A DNA stretch of 26,713 nt, taken from the NCBI GenBank assembly GCA_937915285.1, contig CALDNG010000039.1, positions 1 through 26,713 of the forward strand. Direction: 5' to 3'. Source of the DNA: an uncultured Desulfomonile sp. GTDB lineage: Bacteria > Desulfobacterota > Desulfomonilia > Desulfomonilales > Desulfomonilaceae. Position numbers and translations under genes: made by a program. Numbering within the stretch: position 1 is the stretch's first letter; the number at the start of each line of letters is the position of its first letter. Below, piece by piece: positions 23,133 through 26,713 of this stretch. Under the pieces are notes generated by a model. It did not search any database, was not told the origin of the DNA, and saw nothing but the letters and a program-made list of their open reading frames with translations.

Positions 23133-24824
23133 ATGGAAAAGAGTGTAACCCAGGGAATGTGTCCGTCAGTGTCGGGAAAGCCCCACTGGTGGAGCCTCGT
23201 TCTTTTTTTAGCCTTAGGAATATATAATCTTTTTGTTGCCCCGGTAAACCTTTGCATGGCCTGGATGGCTCCTCCCAGAACTCCAGTTGACCATCAATCG
23301 TTTCTGGCAGATCTGGATCTAAGTCCTTCTCGTCCTTTGTCATTCCCTCGGGGCGGCTCCGGTTCCGATTCTCTGGATATTCAGACCATACCTTTGAGTT
23401 ATGATCTTTTTCAGGATGTTCTGCCGCAGATACCTAAACTTCGATTGGGATATTTGTATACGTTCGGCAAGGACCTGAGTTGGGGGCGAATGACCGGGGA
23501 TTTTTTTGCGCCGATAGGTTTAAGCTCGTCCTCCACGGCGTTTGGTCAGGTCCATGTTGAGTTCCAGGACTATTGGCAGATACCTTTTGGTGGGGCTCAT
23601 CACCGGATAGACCTCTCTGCAGGAGGCGGCTACAGGAAGTTGGTCAGCCGGAATGCGATGCTAGGTGTAAACGCCTTTTATGATTCGACCCGTATATTAA
23701 ATGAGTGGTATTCATCGGCTGGGGCTGGAGCGGAAGCGGCGTTAATGTTACCCAATTTCGACGTGGTTGATTTCACATACAATTATTACGGAAATTTGTC
23801 TCGAGGCAAACACGGGACAGACGGAGAGATAGTTAACGGCCCACCTAACATGGATTTTGAACTTGGGTATTCCCATGCGCTTTTCAGCAGGCAGCCTGAT
23901 TTACGAGCGAGGATAAACGCTTACAATTATGATACGACGAGGAGTATATGGGGCTTCAAGGGCGGGGCCGATTTAACTGCGCTTAATGGAGCTTTGATAC
24001 TCAGGGCTGAAATTGGTAGGGACCAACTCTATGGTTCGTATCAGACGGTTGGCGCGTTTGTTAACATACCGATAAGGCTTGAAAACGTATTTTCGTTCCA
24101 AAGTCCTTTTGTTCTAGCCGGCGGGTCATCTGAGGTCAGCCCGCAAGGCGTAGGTACACCTGGATCTTCGCATGGTAGAGAATGGCGGCCTGAGGTCTCA
24201 GGTAATAATTCAGGCGCTGGTAGCGCTTCTGGTCAGAGCGGTTACATGACTCCATACGCCCAGGGGCCTAATTTCAACAATCAGGATGTCGTCCCTGTGC
24301 CGCTCTATCTGGAGCCACAAAGTATCCTTAGCTTCATGACAGAGCCTGTGAAAAGGCAGTTTGCTTCACATGCCGTGTCCGTGACAGACAATGAGGCTGA
24401 TGATGTTTCGGCCCCTCCAAACATGTTTGTGGCCTTAGGCGACGCGTATGTTGTGTTCACTCTCAATCCAAAATACACTGCTCCGAGTATCAACAACATT
24501 AAACCTTCTTCTCTCTCCATAACGGCTACAGTGACGTCCCGTGGACCCGTAAACATCACCGGAATGCAGCTTCACATAAAAGACACCAAAACGGTCTGGG
24601 TTTTGTACATGCCCGACTGGACCTCGGACATGGGTCTTTACTACAATTACAATCTCACTCCAGGGCAGATAGACGAATTATGGAAAGTCCTGCTGGAATC
24701 CTCTGAACGTTCGATTGCCGAGGTTCGTTTCAACCAGTTAACGGGGATGAACCTGAGGGATCTCGAGATAGTGGTAACCATAAAGCAGGACGCCCCTAAA
24801 CCTTTGAAGACGCCCCTACCGTGA
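23133..24824 (+). CDS. Inverse-autotransporter-like outer-membrane protein
   Basis: A 563-residue predicted surface protein. A hydrophobic segment at about 21-45 acts as signal or anchor. Residues about 100-320 resemble the intimin/invasin (inverse autotransporter) beta domain: HRIDLSAGGGYRKLV, AMLGVNAFYDSTR, then alternating strands FDVVDFTYNYYGNLSRG. A Gly/Ser/Asn-rich linker is near 355-372. The last 190 residues are not recognised. Intimins normally have Ig-like repeats and often LysM after or before the barrel; I see neither, so this is a reduced or different form. No good Shine-Dalgarno precedes the ATG at 23133, and the N-terminus up to the hydrophobic segment is unusually long and polar. 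Function, perhaps adhesion or a plain porin-like barrel, is inferred. Confidence 0.7.
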   Translation: MEKSVTQGMCPSVSGKPHWWSLVLFLALGIYNLFVAPVNLCMAWMAPPRTPVDHQSFLADLDLSPSRPLSFPRGGSGSDSLDIQTIPLSYDLFQDVLPQIPKLRLGYLYTFGKDLSWGRMTGDFFAPIGLSSSSTAFGQVHVEFQDYWQIPFGGAHHRIDLSAGGGYRKLVSRNAMLGVNAFYDSTRILNEWYSSAGAGAEAALMLPNFDVVDFTYNYYGNLSRGKHGTDGEIVNGPPNMDFELGYSHALFSRQPDLRARINAYNYDTTRSIWGFKGGADLTALNGALILRAEIGRDQLYGSYQTVGAFVNIPIRLENVFSFQSPFVLAGGSSEVSPQGVGTPGSSHGREWRPEVSGNNSGAGSASGQSGYMTPYAQGPNFNNQDVVPVPLYLEPQSILSFMTEPVKRQFASHAVSVTDNEADDVSAPPNMFVALGDAYVVFTLNPKYTAPSINNIKPSSLSITATVTSRGPVNITGMQLHIKDTKTVWVLYMPDWTSDMGLYYNYNLTPGQIDELWKVLLESSERSIAEVRFNQLTGMNLRDLEIVVTIKQDAPKPLKTPLP

Positions 24825-24911
24825 CACTTCCACAAAAAAACTGAAAAGGTTTTTGCCCCTCTAGTAAAGTCTCATCAGAAGTAGGGGATGCGCCTGTCCC
24901 GGGATTTTTTC

Positions 24912-26297
24912 TTAAAGACTTGAGAGAATTGCGGTGTCATCTTCAGGCATGTCATCTCGACTCGACATAGGCCTGAAAGTAGAGAACTGGGAATCGAAGT
25001 ATGCTGTCATCATACCGATAGGCCCGTTTCTCTGCTTGCCGACTATGACCTCAGCCTCACCCTTTTTCGGGTTATCATCGCTCTTGTTATATACTTCGTC
25101 GCGATAAATAAAGAGTATGACATCCGCATCCTGTTCAATGGCGCCAGATTCACGCAGGTCGGCAAGCTGTGGTCTTTTGTTGGGGCGTTCCTCGACTTTC
25201 CTGTTGAGCTGCGACAGGGCAATGACCGGAACGTTCAATTCCTTGGAGAGGGCTTTGAGTGATCTGGAAATTTCGGATATTTCCTTTTCCCTGGAATCTG
25301 ATTTGATGGGGGCCTTCATCAACTGTAGGTAATCAATGATTATAAGCCCAAGATCCTTTTCCCTCTTGAGACGTCGTGCTTTTGCCCGAATCTCCAGAGT
25401 GTTGATTGCGGGGGTATCATCTACAAAAAGAGGCGCGTCCGAGATACTGCCAACTGCAAGGGTCAATCTTACCCAGTCCTCAGGGGTAAGATACCCGGTC
25501 CTCAGACTCTTCAGGTTTACCCTAGCCCTGGAACAAAGGATTCTCAGCGCTATCTGCTCCTTGCTCATCTCTAGCGAAAAGATCGCCGTCGGCGTGCCGA
25601 ACTCCATTGCAGCGTTCATGGCAACATTCAGGGCGAACGATGTCTTGCCCATGGATGGTCTTCCAGCAATGATTATAAGGTCCGAGTTCTGGAATCCAGC
25701 TGTCAAGGCATCCAGGTCCTTAAATCCGGAACCAACCCCGGTGATGTTCTCCTTGCGTTCATAAAGACTCTCTATCGTGGAGAAGCTGGTCTTCATGAGT
25801 TCCTTGATGTGGAAGAACCCTGTCCTGATACGGGATTCTCCGATCTTGAACAGCATTTGTTCTGCCTCATCAATGAATTCATCGATGCCGGCATGATCAT
25901 CGTAACATCTGGAGGAGATTTCCGTGGTGGTGGCTATTAGCTGCCGCAGAATGGATTTTTCCTTCACTATGGTGGTGTAGTGCAGGATGTTTGCGGCGCT
26001 TGGAACGGCGTCGAGTAATTCGGTCAGGAAGGCTACCCCTCCTGCGTTCTCTAATTGACCGGATTCTTTAAGGGCTGAGGTGAGTGTGAGCCAGTCGACC
26101 GGCTCATTTCTTTGGAACAGGTCGACCATGGCGTTAAAGATATTTCTGTGGGCTTCTCTATAAAAATCTTCTGCTGTGAGCGCCGCCATAACCTTTGGCA
26201 GGGCATCGTTATCCAGCAGAAGACCTCCAAGAATTGCACGTTCGCCTTCCAGGAACTGTGGAGGCGTCCTTAGCTGGCTGTTTGAATCAGCCGACAT
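24912..26297 (-). CDS. dnaB: Replicative DNA helicase DnaB
   Basis: A 461-residue hexameric 5'-3' helicase of the replication fork. The N-terminal domain (about 10-115) has GERAILGGLLLDN. The RecA-like C-terminal domain has Walker A GRPSMGKT at 202-209, SLEMSKEQIALR, Walker B GLIIIDYLQL at about 317-326, LSQLNRKVEERPNKRPQLAD and DLRESGAIEQDAD. Full length and without intein. Its ATG overlaps the rplI 3' end by 11 bp, so translation is probably coupled. The rplI-dnaB order is common in bacteria. Confidence 0.97.
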   Translation of the reverse strand: MSADSNSQLRTPPQFLEGERAILGGLLLDNDALPKVMAALTAEDFYREAHRNIFNAMVDLFQRNEPVDWLTLTSALKESGQLENAGGVAFLTELLDAVPSAANILHYTTIVKEKSILRQLIATTTEISSRCYDDHAGIDEFIDEAEQMLFKIGESRIRTGFFHIKELMKTSFSTIESLYERKENITGVGSGFKDLDALTAGFQNSDLIIIAGRPSMGKTSFALNVAMNAAMEFGTPTAIFSLEMSKEQIALRILCSRARVNLKSLRTGYLTPEDWVRLTLAVGSISDAPLFVDDTPAINTLEIRAKARRLKREKDLGLIIIDYLQLMKAPIKSDSREKEISEISRSLKALSKELNVPVIALSQLNRKVEERPNKRPQLADLRESGAIEQDADVILFIYRDEVYNKSDDNPKKGEAEVIVGKQRNGPIGMMTAYFDSQFSTFRPMSSRDDMPEDDTAILSSL

Positions 26298-26713
26298 CCT
26301 CTGTAACCGCCTCGGGATTTACCACCACTTTAACCGTTGCAGCGACTTCGGGGTGAAGTTTTACGGTAGCCGTGTATTCGCCAAGCTTTTTAATCGGTTC
26401 AGACAGGGTAATCTTCCTTCGGTCTATTTCGAACCCTTTTGTTGCCAAGGCCTCTGAAACGTCGGTGTTGGTAACTGAGCCGAACAGACGGGCGTCCTGA
26501 GCCTGAGACTTTCGTATGAAAGTCAAAACAACGCTTGACAGTTCTTGTGCGTGAGCCTCTGCCGAGGTCTTCATCTTGGCGAGCTTGCGTTGCTTGGATT
26601 CGATGAGCGTGCGGTAGAAGTTAAGGTTCTTCTGGGTAGCCGGGCAGGCCAGTTTTCGCGGCAACAGATAGTTACGCGCATAGCCATCCTTAACTTTGAC
26701 TGTTTGACCGACG
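26287..26713 (-). CDS. rplI: 50S ribosomal protein L9, N-terminus outside window
   Basis: The minus-strand frame runs open to the right edge of the window. The visible part begins VGQTVKVKDGYARNYLLPRK, which matches residues about 13 onward of L9, so roughly a dozen residues are missing. The L9 signature is GYARNYLLPRKLACPATQKN, then a long helix and a C-terminal domain with LFGSVTNTDVSEAL and KTLGEY-like KKLGEYTATVKLHPEV. It binds 23S rRNA near the L1 stalk base. About 141 residues are present, the usual length for the family being near 149. The stop overlaps the dnaB start. Confidence 0.96.
   Translation of the reverse strand, partial: VGQTVKVKDGYARNYLLPRKLACPATQKNLNFYRTLIESKQRKLAKMKTSAEAHAQELSSVVLTFIRKSQAQDARLFGSVTNTDVSEALATKGFEIDRRKITLSEPIKKLGEYTATVKLHPEVAATVKVVVNPEAVTEDVG

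Noticed and set aside
24825..24911. Possible terminators between the autotransporter-like gene and dnaB (AAAAAC/GTTTTT; GGGA/TCCC before a T-run)
   Set aside because: Stems of only 4-6 bp, AT-rich or short; not strong enough to call.
25336..25764. 142-codon plus-strand frame opposite dnaB
   Set aside because: Antisense to the conserved RecA-like domain of dnaB.

Overview
The window looks like chromosomal DNA of a Gram-negative, anaerobic, organic-acid-oxidising bacterium, most likely a deltaproteobacterium (Desulfobacterota). This is an inference from content: a lactate module with both a GlcD/GlcF-type and a LutABC-type oxidation system next to lctP and ackA resembles the organic-acid-oxidation region of sulfate reducers. 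A surface beta-barrel protein of the inverse-autotransporter type points to an outer membrane. No tRNA, rRNA, CRISPR array, insertion sequence or integrase was seen.

Layout. (a) 1-1303, minus strand: a clipped gene start, then a two-gene unit of an HPP-family membrane protein and a double-CBS protein. (b) 1479-3755, plus: a large orphan protein with a discoidin-like (F5/8 type C) domain and a phage tail-fibre flavour. (c) 3773-6756: a CDP-alcohol phosphatidyltransferase (minus) divergent from inositol-1-phosphate synthase (plus), followed by an FkbM methyltransferase; together they suggest an inositol phosphodiester or inositol lipid product. (d) 6749-21403: about 14.6 kb with every gene on the minus strand. 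Read in transcription order this is glcD-glcF-lctP, then a complete branched-chain-amino-acid-type ABC transporter livK-H-M-G-F, a small membrane-anchored protein, then lutA-lutB-lutC-ackA and an NMN-adenylyltransferase-like gene. (e) 21544-22299, plus: a FadR/LldR-type GntR regulator divergent from glcD. (f) 22327-24824: an SRAP (YedK/HMCES) protein divergent from the inverse-autotransporter-like protein. (g) 24912-26713, minus: dnaB and a clipped rplI, the usual ribosomal-protein/replicative-helicase pairing.

How it fits together. LctP would import lactate, GlcD/GlcF would oxidise the D isomer and LutABC the L isomer to pyruvate, and AckA would make ATP from acetyl phosphate. The GntR regulator probably controls the glcD promoter. 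The glcD/regulator intergenic region is the most informative regulatory DNA in the window: two divergent promoters with identical -35 and -10 hexamers, two exact 9-bp repeats 20 bp apart, a TGT-N3-ACA palindrome, and a regulator promoter placed so that its transcript should begin at, or within a base or two of, the ATG (a predicted leaderless mRNA). The liv operon has a perfect 10-bp hairpin between the binding-protein gene and the permease genes.

Several starts were moved from the longest open frame to an internal start, using Shine-Dalgarno sequences, family conservation or promoter position: CDP-alcohol transferase, inositol-phosphate synthase, nadM-like, lutB, livH, livK, the regulator and SRAP. 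I see no convincing wholly new defence or mobile system. The best candidates for something undescribed are the orphan discoidin-like protein, the reduced inverse autotransporter, and the liv transporter embedded in a lactate locus.
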